Shown: positions 32,556-40,711 of the stretch, piece after piece
Layout: each line of letters starts with the position of its first letter
Position numbering within the stretch: position 1 is the stretch's first letter
From: Clostridia bacterium
GTDB taxonomy: Bacteria; Bacillota; Clostridia; Christensenellales; Aristaeellaceae
Reading direction: 5' to 3'
NCBI GenBank assembly: GCA_017410455.1
Contig: JAFQQT010000011.1
Span: 1-51,261, forward strand
Length of the DNA stretch: 51,261 nucleotides
Program-made: the position numbers and the translations under genes
Notes under the pieces: generated by a model
Seen by the model: the letters and a program-made list of their open reading frames with translations, nothing else
What the model was told of the DNA's origin: nothing
Databases searched by the model: none

Positions 32556-33803
32556 TCATCCGCTGAAGAACGGCACCGGATGAATGGTATGATCCTCCAC
32601 GGGGTTGATGTCCGCAAAGCCGCGATCCGTCAGCACCACGCCGCGCTGCACCACCTGATGGCCGAAGCGGCGGCGCAGGTCGTCGATGGAGCGCTCCATG
32701 CTCTCCACGGCGATGCGCCTGTCCTCGTCGCCCAGGCAGTCCAGCTGGATGGGCGCGTCGTCCAGCGTCAGGTGGGAGCAGCTGATCCCCACGCTCCGGT
32801 AGGGCAGGCCATCGCCGAAGCGCTCGTGGAAGAGCTGCATCGCCATGGCGGCGATCTCCCCGGAGAGGTTGGTGGGACGCTTCAGCATCCTCTGGTGGGA
32901 GCGGGTGACCAGCTCCGTCGTGCGGGCGGAGATGGTGACGCACCGCGCCCGGAAGCCCTCCTGCCGCAGCCGCGCCGCCACGGACTCGGCCAGCAGGTAG
33001 TAGATGCAGCGCGCGTCCTCCGCGGTCGCGATGTCGTGGGGCGGGGTGGTGCTGTTGCCCACGGACTTGATGGCCGCGCGGAAGTCGACGGGCATCACCG
33101 GGGACTCATCCAGCCCGTTGGCGTAGGCCTTGAGCAGCAGGCCGTTCTTGCCCAGGCAGTACTGGATAACCCCCGTGTCCAGCTGCGCCAGGTCGCCGAT
33201 GGTGCGCACGTTCATGCGGGCAAGCTTGCGCTGGGTCGAAGGGCCAACGTAGAGCAGCTCCCCGGCGGGCAGGCGCCAGATGCGCTCGCGGAAGGAATCC
33301 GGCGGGATGACCGTCACCGCGTCGGGCTTCTTCATATCTGAGCCCAGCTTGGCGAAAATCTTGTTGAACGACACGCCCACGGACACGGTGATGCCCAGCT
33401 CCTCCTTCACCCGCTGGCGGATCTGATGGGCGATGCGCTCGCCGTCGGCAATGGTGACGCCGGGGTTGGTCAGGTCAATCCACGCCTCGTCCAGTCCGAA
33501 GGACTCCACCCGGTCGGAGTACTGCTCGTAGAGGCGGCGCATCTTCTTGCTGAAGCGGACGTAGAGCGGGTAATCCGGTGGCACGCAGACGAGGCCGGGG
33601 CACTTCTGCCTCGCCTGCCAGATGGCCTCGCCCGTCCTGATGCCGCAGGCCTTGGCCTTCTGGTTCTTGGTCAGGATGATGCCGTGGCGCGCCTCAACGC
33701 TCCCGCCCACAGCCACGGGCTTGTCGCGGATGGACGGGTCGTAGAGCATCTCCACGGCGGCATAGAAGCTGTTGGCGTCGCAGTGCAGGATCACGCGGGA
33801 CAT
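32556..33803 (-). CDS. dinB: DNA polymerase IV (Y-family translesion polymerase)
   Basis: A 415-residue error-prone polymerase that copies past DNA damage. Catalytic residues are Asp9 in ILHCDANSFYAAVE and Asp105-Glu106 in SFGLDEAWIDL. Other family features are the steric-gate Phe13, GVSFNKIFAKLGSDMKKPDA and LYVGPSTQRKLARMNVRTIGDLA. The little-finger domain follows (KSVGNSTTPPHDI). QLDCLGDED resembles a beta-clamp peptide placed inside the C-terminal half. The start is ATG after GAGGTG; a reading six codons longer lacks one. The promoter has a LexA box in its spacer, so SOS control is likely. Confidence 0.95.
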   Translation of the reverse strand: MSRVILHCDANSFYAAVEMLYDPSIRDKPVAVGGSVEARHGIILTKNQKAKACGIRTGEAIWQARQKCPGLVCVPPDYPLYVRFSKKMRRLYEQYSDRVESFGLDEAWIDLTNPGVTIADGERIAHQIRQRVKEELGITVSVGVSFNKIFAKLGSDMKKPDAVTVIPPDSFRERIWRLPAGELLYVGPSTQRKLARMNVRTIGDLAQLDTGVIQYCLGKNGLLLKAYANGLDESPVMPVDFRAAIKSVGNSTTPPHDIATAEDARCIYYLLAESVAARLRQEGFRARCVTISARTTELVTRSHQRMLKRPTNLSGEIAAMAMQLFHERFGDGLPYRSVGISCSHLTLDDAPIQLDCLGDEDRRIAVESMERSIDDLRRRFGHQVVQRGVVLTDRGFADINPVEDHTIHPVPFFSG

Positions 33804-33844
33804 GAAATCACCTCGCAGCACAAGAGAACATTTATTCGTTGTCT

Positions 33845-33874
33845 ATTATATATGCGAACAGCCGTTTCTGTCAA
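33845..33874 (-). promoter_or_regulatory. dinB promoter with LexA (DinR) box in the spacer
   Basis: Minus strand TTGACA, 18 bp, TATAAT. The spacer on the plus strand reads CGAACAGCCGTTTC (33855-33868), matching the Firmicutes LexA consensus CGAACRNRYGTTYC at all but one position. A weaker second site, GAACATTTATTC, lies at 33826-33837, between the -10 and the start codon. Confidence 0.85.
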
Positions 33875-33982
33875 GTGAAATTTCTGGATAACCGTGTTGA
33901 CGTCCGACGAACAGACGGCAAAATTATTCTCGAAAATTCCCGCCGGCGCATTAACTTCTCCCCCGCGCCAGCGTCTAAAGGG

Positions 33983-33994
33983 TGTAACGTTACA
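33983..33994. promoter_or_regulatory. 12-bp palindrome before the sigma factor gene
   Basis: TGTAACGTTACA is a perfect palindrome 25 bp before the sigma factor start, followed by six A. It may be an operator, or the left half may act as an ECF-type -35 (GTAAC). No clear -10 partner is seen. Confidence 0.45.
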
Positions 33995-34019
33995 AAAAAG
34001 CCGGCAGCGAGGTGATCGG

Positions 34020-34475
34020 ATGGACAGGAACGAGTTTGCCGCCCGGGTGGTGGCACAGACGGACAGGATGTACCGCATCGCCTGGATCCTGCTGCGTCAT
34101 CCGGAGGATTGCCGCGACGCGATGCAGGAGACCGCCCTCAGGGCGTGGGAGAAGCGTGCGACGCTCCGGGAGGAAGCATACTTCGCCACCTGGCTGGTGC
34201 GGATTCTGATCAACGAGTGCCGCAGTATCCAGAGGAAGCGCAGGCGGCTGGTCACGCTGGAGGAGATCGCAGAACCTGCCGTACCGCCGCAGGACCCGGC
34301 GTTGTCCATCGCCCTGCAGCGCCTGCCGGAGCAGCTGCGGCTGCCGCTGACGCTGCATACGCTGGAGGGCATGAGCTACGAGGAAGTCGCCAGAACGCTC
34401 CGCCTGCCCCGTTCGACCATCGTCGGAAGGATTCAACGAGCAAAACAGCAATTGAAAAAGGAGCTGGAGGTATGA
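34020..34475 (+). CDS. ECF-type RNA polymerase sigma factor
   Basis: A 151-residue alternative sigma factor. Region 2 is FAARVVAQTDRMYRIAWILLRHPEDCRDAMQET with the following ATLREEAYFATWLVRILINECRS. Region 4 is LQRLPEQLRLPLTLHTLEGMSYEEVARTL with RLPRSTIVGRIQRAKQQL, a helix-turn-helix. It likely directs RNA polymerase to stress promoters and is held by the membrane protein encoded next, whose start overlaps its stop (ATGA). The ATG after GAGGTGA is chosen; a reading 42 codons longer has no ribosome site and crosses the palindrome. It is divergent from dinB. Confidence 0.9.
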   Translation: MDRNEFAARVVAQTDRMYRIAWILLRHPEDCRDAMQETALRAWEKRATLREEAYFATWLVRILINECRSIQRKRRRLVTLEEIAEPAVPPQDPALSIALQRLPEQLRLPLTLHTLEGMSYEEVARTLRLPRSTIVGRIQRAKQQLKKELEV

Positions 34476-35704
34476 GCATGGACAAGCAACACGACATCGA
34501 TCTGCGTGCCGCCATCCCGGCCACGCCCGATTTCTGCCGCGAGGCTGTGCTGCAGGCCGTCCGCACCTATCGGGAGGAAAGAGCAATGCGCAGACCTTAC
34601 AAGATGATCCTGGCAACGGCGCTGGCGCTGATGCTGCTGTGCGGCACGGCCTTCGCCATCGTGAACCACTACAGCGTCCGCGACTATGTGGCGGACGGCA
34701 AGCCCAGCGTGGCCTTCGTGGAGGCCATCGTGCCGCTGGAAACCACCGCGACGGCCTGCGGGCTGTCCTTCACCCTGGGCGATGCGGTCTTTGACGGCAA
34801 GGACCTCGCCTTCACCCTGACCATGGCCGCCGGAGATGGCGCGTCTCCCCTGTACGTGGCCCCGAAGCTGCAGGCTTTCTGCGGCGGACGGGAGCTGGAG
34901 GTGGATCACGGGGGCTTCGGCGGAGCGTATGACTTCGGCTTCCTCCTGCCCAGCACCGATCCCGGATACGCACTGGCCGCCGATCAGGGCGTGAACGCCT
35001 CCCTGTTCAATGACACGGCCGACGGCCCCGTGACCTGGCGCTACACCCTGACGCTGTACCGGCCCACGGGCGAACTGGTGGACGTGAGCGACTGGCAGCC
35101 CGCTGCGGAGTCCTTCGCGGCCTTCGAGGACAGGCTGCGCGCGCTGCATGCGGAGGGCAGAATCGGCTGCAGCTATGGCGTGGACATCACGGATTATCTG
35201 GATGCTGTCGCCTCCTCCCCCATCGACGGAACAGGACGCGCCCTCTATACCACCTTCGACGAGCGCCTCATGTCCACCGGCATGTTCGAGGTGGCAGACA
35301 CGATCACCTTCGAGTTCACCACCGCCGTGCCGGAGAAGGTCAGCCTGACAGGGCCCGCCACCTTCGATTTCGACGGCTACACCGTGACGGTGAAATCCAT
35401 CACCCAGAGCTTCCTGCAGGTGAATTACGTCCTGGAGGTCATCTACGATGCGCCCCAGCCCAGCGAGCATCATCTGGAGCAGTTCTACGCCCTGACCGAC
35501 CAGAACGGCAGCGAGCTGGCCTGGCGGGCGTCGATGCTGGATCTGGCCGACGACGGCGTGACCGTAACGGTCACCGGCAGCGTCACCCGCATCAGCGACG
35601 AGCCGCTGACGGCCATCACCTTCACGCTGGATCACCGGATGACCATCGACCAGAACGACACGGCAGAGGACATGCCCGCCTTCACCGTGGAGCTGAGCAA
35701 GTAA
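34472..35704 (+). CDS. Membrane anti-sigma factor with large extracellular domain
   Basis: A 410-residue, single-pass protein. A short cytoplasmic part (DIDLRAAIPATPDFCREAVL, about 40 residues) should hold the sigma factor. One helix follows (MILATALALMLLCGTAFAIV, about residues 44-63), then a roughly 345-residue outside region with DUF4179-type features: FTLGDAVFDGKDLAFTLTM, VTWRYTLTLYRPTG and FDGYTVTVKSITQSF. This order matches anti-sigma factors paired with ECF sigma factors in Clostridia. Its start overlaps the sigma stop, so the two are made together. The signal it senses is unknown. Confidence 0.82.
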   Translation: MSMDKQHDIDLRAAIPATPDFCREAVLQAVRTYREERAMRRPYKMILATALALMLLCGTAFAIVNHYSVRDYVADGKPSVAFVEAIVPLETTATACGLSFTLGDAVFDGKDLAFTLTMAAGDGASPLYVAPKLQAFCGGRELEVDHGGFGGAYDFGFLLPSTDPGYALAADQGVNASLFNDTADGPVTWRYTLTLYRPTGELVDVSDWQPAAESFAAFEDRLRALHAEGRIGCSYGVDITDYLDAVASSPIDGTGRALYTTFDERLMSTGMFEVADTITFEFTTAVPEKVSLTGPATFDFDGYTVTVKSITQSFLQVNYVLEVIYDAPQPSEHHLEQFYALTDQNGSELAWRASMLDLADDGVTVTVTGSVTRISDEPLTAITFTLDHRMTIDQNDTAEDMPAFTVELSK

Positions 35705-35715
35705 ATAGGCCACAC

Positions 35716-35760
35716 AAAAAGCCGCCGGAGCTGGCATCGCGTGGATGTCGCTCCGGCGGC
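35716..35760 (-). terminator. Terminator of the cyclophilin operon (bidirectional stem)
   Basis: GCCGCCGGAGC pairs with GCTCCGGCGGC; on the minus strand TTTTTG follows. It may also stop transcription from the anti-sigma gene on the other side. Confidence 0.88.
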
Positions 35761-35776
35761 AATCTCGTTGATCCAC

Positions 35777-36406
35777 TTATTCCGCCGGCGCTTCCACCAC
35801 GCGGATGGTATTGATGACCGGCTGATTCTCCCTGGCCACGGAGCCGTTGCCGTCGGTCACGGGGGTGTTCTGGCAGATGGCGTCGACGATCTCCATGCCG
35901 CTGGTGACGCGGCCGAAGGCGGCGTACTCGCCGTCCAGCCAGGGGGAGACCTCATGCATGATGAAGAACTGGCTGCTGGCGCTGTCGGGCATGCTGGAGC
36001 GGGCCATCGAAAGCACGCCGCGCTCGTGGTTCAGGGGGTTGTACACGCCGTTGGAGGTGAACTCGCCCTTGATGTTGGTGCCGGAGCCGCCGGTGCCGGT
36101 GCCCAGCGGGCAGCCGCCCTGGATCATGAAGCCATCGATGATGCGGTGGAAGGTCAGGCCGTCGTAGAAGCCTTCATTGACCAGGTTGACGAAGTTCTCC
36201 ACCGTGATGGGGGCGACGTTGGGGTAGAGCTCGGCGGTGATCACGCCGTAGCCCGCAATGTCGATCTCGATGTACACAGGGTCCTCATAGGGGTTCTGCA
36301 CAGTGTTGACCGTGCCGCCCAGCAGGCCGAAGAAGCCCTCGGCGCCCGCCAGGCAGGGCGTGCAGGCCAGCATCAGGGCCAGCAGGGTGATCAGAATGCG
36401 CTTCAT
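35777..36406 (-). CDS. Exported peptidyl-prolyl cis-trans isomerase (cyclophilin)
   Basis: A 209-residue cyclophilin that helps fold proteins outside the membrane. It has a signal sequence (MKRILITLLALMLAC); the Cys at its end gives only a weak lipobox. The cyclophilin domain has the active-site segments FHRIIDGFMIQGG, NHERGVLSMAR, ASSQFFIMHE and PWLDGEYAAFGRV. The Arg, Phe, Gln and Trp of the known site are present, while the His after W-L-D-G is replaced by Tyr. It is a near-copy of the gene just upstream, ten bases apart. Starts after AAGGAG. Confidence 0.92.
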   Translation of the reverse strand: MKRILITLLALMLACTPCLAGAEGFFGLLGGTVNTVQNPYEDPVYIEIDIAGYGVITAELYPNVAPITVENFVNLVNEGFYDGLTFHRIIDGFMIQGGCPLGTGTGGSGTNIKGEFTSNGVYNPLNHERGVLSMARSSMPDSASSQFFIMHEVSPWLDGEYAAFGRVTSGMEIVDAICQNTPVTDGNGSVARENQPVINTIRVVEAPAE

Positions 36407-36416
36407 ATGTTGCTCC

Positions 36417-37136
36417 TTACTCCGCGATTTCCGTCACGCGGATGCTGTTGATGATGGGCTGATTCTCCCTGGCGACGGTGCCGTTGCCGTCGGTGACGGG
36501 GGTGTTCTGGCAGATGGCGTCGACGATCTCCATGCCGCTGGTGACGCGGCCGAAGGAGGCGTACTCGCCGTCCAGCCAGGGGGAGACCTCATGCATGATG
36601 AAGAACTGGCTGCTGGCGCTGTCCATGGAAATGCTGTTACGGGCCATGGAGAGCACGCCGCGCTCGTGGTTCAGGGGATTGTACACGCCGTTGGAGGTGA
36701 ATTCGCCCTTGATATTCGTGCCGGATCCGCCGGTGCCATCGCCGTTGGGATCGCCGCCCTGCATCATGAAGCCATCGATGATGCGGTGGAAGGTCAGGCC
36801 GTCGTAGAAGCCCTCATTCGCCAGCTTGACGAAGTTCTCCACGGTGATGGGGGCGATGTTGCTGTAGAGCTCGGCGGTGATCACGCCGTGGCCCGCGATG
36901 TCGATCTCGACGATGTGGCTGGCTTCCGGGGTGATTTCCGGCACTGCGGTGGCACTTGCGGCACCCTGGGTGGCAGATGCGTCATCCTTGCCGCCCAGCG
37001 CAATGGCGCCCACGATCAGCGCCACGGCCACCACTGCGGCCACGGCCAGCATGATCCAGCGGTTCCTGCGCTGCTTATCGGCCAGCGCCTTTGCCTCGGC
37101 GTTGCGGGCATCGTTCATTCTGCTCTTTCTGCTCAT
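36417..37136 (-). CDS. Membrane-anchored peptidyl-prolyl cis-trans isomerase (cyclophilin)
   Basis: A 239-residue cyclophilin with an N-terminal basic segment (MSRKSRMNDARNAEAKALA), a single anchor helix (WIMLAVAAVVAVALIVGAIAL, about residues 27-47) and a low-complexity linker. The catalytic domain is nearly identical to that of the gene downstream (FHRIIDGFMMQGG, ASSQFFIMHE, PWLDGEYASFGRV). Thus one copy is released or lipid-bound and the other stays in the membrane. DNA identity over the catalytic domain is visibly high, which points to recent duplication or gene conversion. Starts after GGAGG. Both end at one terminator. Confidence 0.92.
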   Translation of the reverse strand: MSRKSRMNDARNAEAKALADKQRRNRWIMLAVAAVVAVALIVGAIALGGKDDASATQGAASATAVPEITPEASHIVEIDIAGHGVITAELYSNIAPITVENFVKLANEGFYDGLTFHRIIDGFMMQGGDPNGDGTGGSGTNIKGEFTSNGVYNPLNHERGVLSMARNSISMDSASSQFFIMHEVSPWLDGEYASFGRVTSGMEIVDAICQNTPVTDGNGTVARENQPIINSIRVTEIAE

Positions 37137-37210
37137 GGTTGGTTCCTCCGTTCATTTTTTATGGGGTTGCCCATAGGATACCAGATGGATGTGACTTCTG
37201 TGTGAAGCCC

Positions 37211-37948
37211 TCACAGGGGGCAGCTTTCCCCGTCCTCCTGCAGCTTGCGCATCACGCCGTCCCGGATGACCCAGCCCTCGCCATACAGGGTGGCCCTGCC
37301 GCCCTCCTGCAGGATGTAGCTGCCGTCCGCCAGGGCGTGGAAGGTCTGCCCATGGCTGTCGGCGAAGGTCACATCCTCAAAGAGGCGCATGCCGTCGATG
37401 ACATTGTCCCGCACCATATGGTAATGGGGCAGGATGTTGCGCTGCGTCAGCCCCAGGCCGGGGAGGAAGCGCTGATAGCCGGGGTCGGTGGCCTCGCCGG
37501 GCTCCTCGGGCTGGGCGTAGACCACGTCTGCCGCGTTCATGCTGCCCGCGCTCACGCCCATCACCACGCGCTCCCGGTCCGCCAGCAACGCCCGCAGACC
37601 GAGCTCCCGGAAGAAGGCATTCTGCGTGGGCACATGGCCGCCGGCCAGCAGGATCACGTCGGCCGCAGCCACCAGCGCCGCGGCGCGATGCGCATTGCGG
37701 CTGTCCAGCACGTCCACCCGGGTAAAGCCCATGCCATGATAGCTGAAGCACCCGGCGAAGGTCAGCGCCATCTCGTCATTGCGGGCATGGTCGTCCTTCC
37801 AGGCGGCGATGGCCAGGAAGCGTCCGCCGGGGGCAACATGGCGGCGCAGGTTCTCCACAAAGCCGTTGCGATGAAAAAAGATGCAGGGCAAGCCGCAGCC
37901 CGCCGGGACGTCATCGTCGCAGGGGCTGCTGGTGAGGTACAGGGGCAT
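37211..37948 (-). CDS. Peptidase S51-family (dipeptidase E-like) protein
   Basis: A 245-residue cytoplasmic protein of the class-I glutamine amidotransferase-like fold. It has the S51 nucleophile elbow GVSAGSMNAAD and the preceding ADVILLAGGHVPTQNAFF. NILPHYHM, with the conserved His region, follows. S51 enzymes cut Asp-X dipeptides or cyanophycin fragments; which one is not visible. Starts after AAAGGAGGAG. Transcribed from TTGACA-17-TAAAAT, whose -35 overlaps the -35 of the divergent ABC-F promoter. Confidence 0.88.
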   Translation of the reverse strand: MPLYLTSSPCDDDVPAGCGLPCIFFHRNGFVENLRRHVAPGGRFLAIAAWKDDHARNDEMALTFAGCFSYHGMGFTRVDVLDSRNAHRAAALVAAADVILLAGGHVPTQNAFFRELGLRALLADRERVVMGVSAGSMNAADVVYAQPEEPGEATDPGYQRFLPGLGLTQRNILPHYHMVRDNVIDGMRLFEDVTFADSHGQTFHALADGSYILQEGGRATLYGEGWVIRDGVMRKLQEDGESCPL

Positions 37949-37978
37949 GGGAGAGCTCCTCCTTTTGTACTGCCCTCT

Positions 37979-38007
37979 ATTTTAGTGCCTCCGGCCCCTG
38001 TTGTCAA
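37979..38007 (-). promoter_or_regulatory. Promoter of the S51 peptidase gene
   Basis: Minus strand TTGACA (38007-38002), 17 bp, TAAAAT (37984-37979). Confidence 0.8.
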
Positions 38008-38029
38008 GTCGGGAGGATTATGCTATACT
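38001..38029 (+). promoter_or_regulatory. Promoter of the second ABC-F gene, overlapping the divergent -35
   Basis: TTGTCA (38001-38006), 17 bp, TATACT with an extended TGC. The -35 shares five bases with the -35 of the divergent S51 promoter. Confidence 0.82.
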
Positions 38030-38063
38030 TCACAGGACACACACCACACGAAGGAGTCAACCC

Positions 38064-39620
38064 ATGAGCATTCTTTCCGTTGAGCATCTCTCCCACGGCT
38101 TTGGCGACCGCGCCATCTTCGAGGACGTGTCCTTCCGCCTTTTGAAGGGCGAGCACATCGGCCTCATCGGCGCCAACGGCGAAGGCAAGTCCACCTTCAT
38201 GTCCATCGTCACCGGCAAGCTCCAGCCCGATGACGGCAAGGTGGAGTGGAGCCCCCGCGTCCGCGTGGGATACCTGGATCAGCATGCCGTGCTGACCCCC
38301 GGCATGTCCATCATGGACGCGCTGCGGGCCGCCTTCTCCTGGCTGTTTGAGCTGGAAGCGCGCATGAACGAGATCTGCGACCTGCTGGGCACAGCGGACG
38401 AGGCGCAGATGGACGCTTACATGGCCGAGCTGGCGGAGATCCAGGAGCTGCTGGACGCCCACGATTTCTACCTCATCGACGCAAAGGTGGAGGAGGTGGC
38501 CCGCGCCCTGGGCCTGATGCACCTGGGCCTGGAGCATGACGTCAGCGACCTCTCCGGCGGACAGCGCACCAAGGTGCTCCTGGCCCGTCTGCTGCTGGAA
38601 AAGCCGGACATCCTCCTGCTGGACGAGCCCACCAACTACCTGGACGAGGAGCACATTGCCTGGCTGAAGCGCTACCTGCAGGAGTACGAGAACGCCTTCG
38701 TCCTCATCAGCCACGACATCCCCTTCCTCAACGATGTGGTCAACCTCATCTACCACATGGAAAACCGTAAGCTGACCCGCTATGTGGGCAACTACGACAA
38801 GTTCCTGGAGGTCTACGAGGTGCAAAAGGCCCAGCTGGAGGCCGCCTACCGCCGCCAGCAGCAGGAGATCAGCGACCTGGAGGACTTCGTCAACCGCAAC
38901 AAGGCCCGCGTCGCCACCCGCAACATGGCCATGTCCCGTCAGAAGAAGCTGGACAAGATGGAGCGCATTGAGCTGGCCGCGGAGAAGCCCAGGCCGGAGT
39001 TCAGCTTCCTCATGGGGCGCACCCCCAGCCGTTTCATCTTCCAGACCCGCGAGCTGGTCATCGGCTACGACACGCCCCTGACCCGGCCGCTGAACCTGAC
39101 ACTGGAGCGCGGGCAGAAGATCGCCCTGGTGGGCGCCAACGGCATCGGCAAGACCACGCTCCTGAAGAGCATCCTGGGCCTCATCCCCGCCCTTTCCGGC
39201 CAGGTCGAGCTGGGCGATTACCTCCAAATCGGCTACTTCGAGCAGGAGGGCGATTACCAGAACAGCACCACCTGCCTGGAGGAGATCTGGCAGGAGTTCC
39301 CCAGCCTGAACCAGGCGCAGGTGCGCGCCGCCCTGGCCAAATGCGGCCTGACCACCAAGCACATCGAGAGCCAGGTGCGCGTCCTCTCCGGCGGCGAGCA
39401 GGCGAAGGTCCGCCTGTGCAAGCTGATCAACCGCGAATCCAACGTCCTGCTGCTGGACGAGCCCACCAACCACCTCGACCAGGACGCCAAGGATGAACTC
39501 AAGCGCGCGCTGATGGCCTACAAGGGCGCGATCCTCCTCATCTGCCACGAGCCGGAGTTCTACCGCGACGTGGTGACCGAGGTCTGGGACTGCTCCCGGT
39601 GGACGACGAAGATCATCTGA
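38064..39620 (+). CDS. ABC-F ATPase, both sites intact
   Basis: A 518-residue two-domain ATPase without membrane part. Domain 1: GANGEGKST, DLSGGQRTKVLLAR, LLLDEPTNYLD, ISHDIPFL. Domain 2: GANGIGKTT, VLSGGEQAKVRLCKL, LLLDEPTNHLD, ICHEPEFY (the usual SHD is ICHE). The linker between the domains (about residues 250-310) is rich in Arg, Lys and Gln. It most likely acts on the ribosome; some relatives protect it from antibiotics, but no resistance role can be read from sequence. The start follows GAAGGAG. It differs from the other ABC-F gene at 25169, whose second site is degenerate. Confidence 0.92.
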   Translation: MSILSVEHLSHGFGDRAIFEDVSFRLLKGEHIGLIGANGEGKSTFMSIVTGKLQPDDGKVEWSPRVRVGYLDQHAVLTPGMSIMDALRAAFSWLFELEARMNEICDLLGTADEAQMDAYMAELAEIQELLDAHDFYLIDAKVEEVARALGLMHLGLEHDVSDLSGGQRTKVLLARLLLEKPDILLLDEPTNYLDEEHIAWLKRYLQEYENAFVLISHDIPFLNDVVNLIYHMENRKLTRYVGNYDKFLEVYEVQKAQLEAAYRRQQQEISDLEDFVNRNKARVATRNMAMSRQKKLDKMERIELAAEKPRPEFSFLMGRTPSRFIFQTRELVIGYDTPLTRPLNLTLERGQKIALVGANGIGKTTLLKSILGLIPALSGQVELGDYLQIGYFEQEGDYQNSTTCLEEIWQEFPSLNQAQVRAALAKCGLTTKHIESQVRVLSGGEQAKVRLCKLINRESNVLLLDEPTNHLDQDAKDELKRALMAYKGAILLICHEPEFYRDVVTEVWDCSRWTTKII

Positions 39621-39638
39621 TGACGGGAGGTTTTCCCC

Positions 39639-39971
39639 ATGCGCAAAGCTGCTTCGGTCCTGCAGATCATCCACATCCTCTGCTGCGTGTTTTCCCTGCT
39701 GATGATGGCCGTGTATCCCCCTTTCCAGGGGAGCGAAGCGGGCATGGTCATCCTCATGCTCAGCATCACGCCGGTATGCATCTGCCTGTTGTTCCCCGTC
39801 GGCCTCGTCGGCTGCGTGATGCAGATCATCCGCTGCATCCGCTTCCGGAAGCAGGATGGCAGGCGCGCTCCGGCAGGCCTGATCGTCTGGGCCATCCTGG
39901 GGCCGGTGGTGTGCGCCGTGCTCTGGATGGCAGCGGTCATCGTCTGGGTGGAAAGCACCGGCGGGGTTTGA
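39639..39971 (+). CDS. Small membrane protein, function unknown
   Basis: A 110-residue protein not recognised by me. Three hydrophobic segments are seen: about residues 5-25 (ASVLQIIHILCCVFSLLMMAV), 35-60 and 80-102 (LIVWAILGPVVCAVLWMAAV). A basic loop (RCIRFRKQDGRRAP) separates the last two. It starts after GGGAGG, 18 bp after the ABC-F stop, and so is probably in the same transcript. Confidence 0.65.
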   Translation: MRKAASVLQIIHILCCVFSLLMMAVYPPFQGSEAGMVILMLSITPVCICLLFPVGLVGCVMQIIRCIRFRKQDGRRAPAGLIVWAILGPVVCAVLWMAAVIVWVESTGGV

Positions 39972-39998
39972 CCCGCAGCTACGAAAGGAAGGTCATTC

Positions 39999-40646
39999 AT
40001 GATTCAGGGTTCTGATTATCTCTCCCCCGTCCTGGACGAGCTGGAAAAGCGCTGGCCCGCCAACCGCACGGTCAACATCGTCTGCCACGGCCACAGCGTC
40101 CCCAGCGGCTACTTTGATACGCCCGTTGTGGACACCTTCAACGCCTATCCCCACCTGCTGCACCGCATCATCCAGGAGCGCTACCCCCATGCGGTCGTAA
40201 ACATGATCGTCACGGCCATCGGCGGGGAGAACGCCGTTTCCGGCGCGGCGCGCTTTGCCGCGGACGTCCTCCCCCACCGCCCGGACGTGGTCATCATCGA
40301 CTATGCCCTGAACGACCGGGGCGTAGCGGGCATCGTCAAGGCCTGGGAGGACATGATCCTGCAGGCGAAGGCCGCCGGGGTGAGGGTCATCCTCTGCACC
40401 CCCACCTGGGACGCGACCTGGAAGGAGCAGAGCGAGTACTGGCAGGCCCTTGTCCGCCACGCGGAATTCGTGCGCGACATGGCTGACAGGCACGACGTGG
40501 GCCTGGCGGACTTCTTCGCCGCCTTTGAGCGCACTGTACATACCCCGGAAGAGCTGAACGCACTCCTGTCCCACTGGAACCACCCCAACCGCGCCGGTCA
40601 CGAGCTGGCAGCGCAGGAGCTCGCCCGCTACTTCCCCGCCCGGTGA
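39999..40646 (+). CDS. SGNH/GDSL-family hydrolase
   Basis: A 215-residue cytoplasmic esterase-like protein. The catalytic Ser lies in VCHGHSVPSGYF (block I). The Gly block is TAIGGENAVSGAAR, the Asn block DYALNDRG, and the His is in HWNHPNRAGHEL (block V). Such enzymes often remove acetyl groups from sugars or act as esterases; with GH genes nearby, deacetylation of glycan fragments is possible but not shown. Starts after AAAGGAAGG, 27 bp behind the small membrane protein, and ends at a strong terminator. Confidence 0.88.
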   Translation: MIQGSDYLSPVLDELEKRWPANRTVNIVCHGHSVPSGYFDTPVVDTFNAYPHLLHRIIQERYPHAVVNMIVTAIGGENAVSGAARFAADVLPHRPDVVIIDYALNDRGVAGIVKAWEDMILQAKAAGVRVILCTPTWDATWKEQSEYWQALVRHAEFVRDMADRHDVGLADFFAAFERTVHTPEELNALLSHWNHPNRAGHELAAQELARYFPAR

Positions 40647-40660
40647 ACCAATTGCATGCA

Positions 40661-40698
40661 GAGCCCCCGGCGTCGCCTCAGACGTCGGGGGCTCCCTT
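40661..40698. terminator. Bidirectional terminator
   Basis: GAGCCCCCGGCGTC pairs with GACGTCGGGGGCTC (one bulge), between the convergent SGNH and GH51 genes. Confidence 0.82.
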
Positions 40699-40711
40699 AT
40701 TCAGCTCAGGA

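Noticed and set aside
32246-32566. Plus-strand open reading across the dinB spacer
   Set aside because: No ribosome site; it runs through the C12 tract and is opposite the better supported small gene.
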